A DNA stretch of 32,790 nt from SAR116 cluster bacterium MED-G06. Lineage in GTDB: Bacteria > Pseudomonadota > Alphaproteobacteria > Puniceispirillales > Puniceispirillaceae. Shown one piece after another: positions 32,644-32,790 of this stretch. Location of the stretch: NCBI GenBank assembly GCA_002457745.1, contig NTKV01000009.1, forward strand, positions 1 through 32,790. Direction: 5' to 3'. Numbering within the stretch: position 1 is the first letter of the stretch; each line of letters opens with the position of its first letter. The notes under the pieces were generated by a model that had not been told where the DNA came from, ran no database searches, and was given only the letters and a program-made list of their open reading frames with translations. The position numbers were made by a program, and so were the translations under genes.

Positions 32644-32790
32644 GGCCCCGCCTAGCCCGGCCTGCCTTCATATGACCTGACGCGCCTTGGCCCCGCCTAG
32701 CCCGGCCTGCCTTCACATGACCTGACGCTCCTTGGCCCAGACTGCCTTGGCCCGCCTTGGCTCCGCCTAGCCCGGCCTGCCTTCATATGA
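32644..32790. repeat. imperfect 45-bp tandem repeat reaching the window end
   Basis: The core CCGCCTAGCCCGGCCTGCCT, followed by TCA(T/C)ATGA, occurs at 32648, 32693 and 32763. Copies 1 and 2 are 45 bp apart. Copy 3 is 70 bp further on because a 25-bp stretch with shorter TTGGCCC-like pieces is inserted. Both strands have stop codons in the unit, so it is noncoding. The array may continue beyond the window. Confidence 0.75.

Overview
The window is chromosomal DNA of an alphaproteobacterium. The evidence is the co-occurrence of the cell-cycle regulators CtrA and GcrA, a C4-type 5-aminolevulinate synthase, a DksA that lacks most zinc cysteines, a small DUF3553 protein, a DUF2061 membrane protein, and a recA promoter carrying near-matches to the alphaproteobacterial LexA box (GTTC-N7-GTTC). 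GC content is high and coding is dense. I see no phage genes, transposases or CRISPR array. A more precise placement, for example a marine SAR116-like lineage, would be a guess.

Layout. 1-3.4 kb: the 3' part of parE, an alpha/beta hydrolase (-) and an RhlE-type RNA helicase (+). 3.4-7.4 kb (-): aroE-like, gcrA, pepN. 7.4-8.1 kb (+): a secreted EF-hand protein. 8.1-13.4 kb (-): a compact five-gene run of LysM protein, degenerate phosphatidylserine decarboxylase homologue, CDP-alcohol phosphatidyltransferase, form II CoxL-like molybdenum hydroxylase and msrB. 13.5-15.5 kb (+): a LOG-family hydrolase and icd. 15.6-20.5 kb (-): dksA, recA and alaS, with terminators after dksA and recA and a possible one after alaS. 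20.8-21.9 kb (+): ctrA and a DUF3553 protein. 22.1-26.6 kb (+): NAD-dependent formate dehydrogenase, made of a fused FdsG-FdsB subunit and FdsA. 26.7-29.1 kb (+): hemA and hemH. 29.1-32.3 kb (-): dgoK-dgoA, a YcaQ-like protein and a DUF2061 protein. 32.5-32.8 kb: tRNA-Gly(TCC) and an imperfect 45-bp repeat array that may continue beyond the window edge.

How the genes fit together. Most are housekeeping: DNA topology and repair, translation, the TCA cycle, heme synthesis at its first and last steps, and formate oxidation to NADH. Two cell-cycle regulators sit about 14 kb apart, and the ctrA upstream region carries three GANTC methylation sites within 62 bp, the kind of site GcrA reads.

The least explained block is 8.1-13.4 kb. 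There a membrane-anchored PSD homologue has lost both the serine that becomes the pyruvoyl group and the conserved histidine. It is adjacent to an intact CDP-alcohol phosphatidyltransferase, and the same run holds a molybdenum hydroxylase large subunit with no partner subunits nearby. Other points worth a second look are the recA operator arrangement, a TGTC-N10-GACA dyad before hemA, a possible attenuator before icd, a long inverted repeat before the EF-hand gene, and several short tandem repeats.
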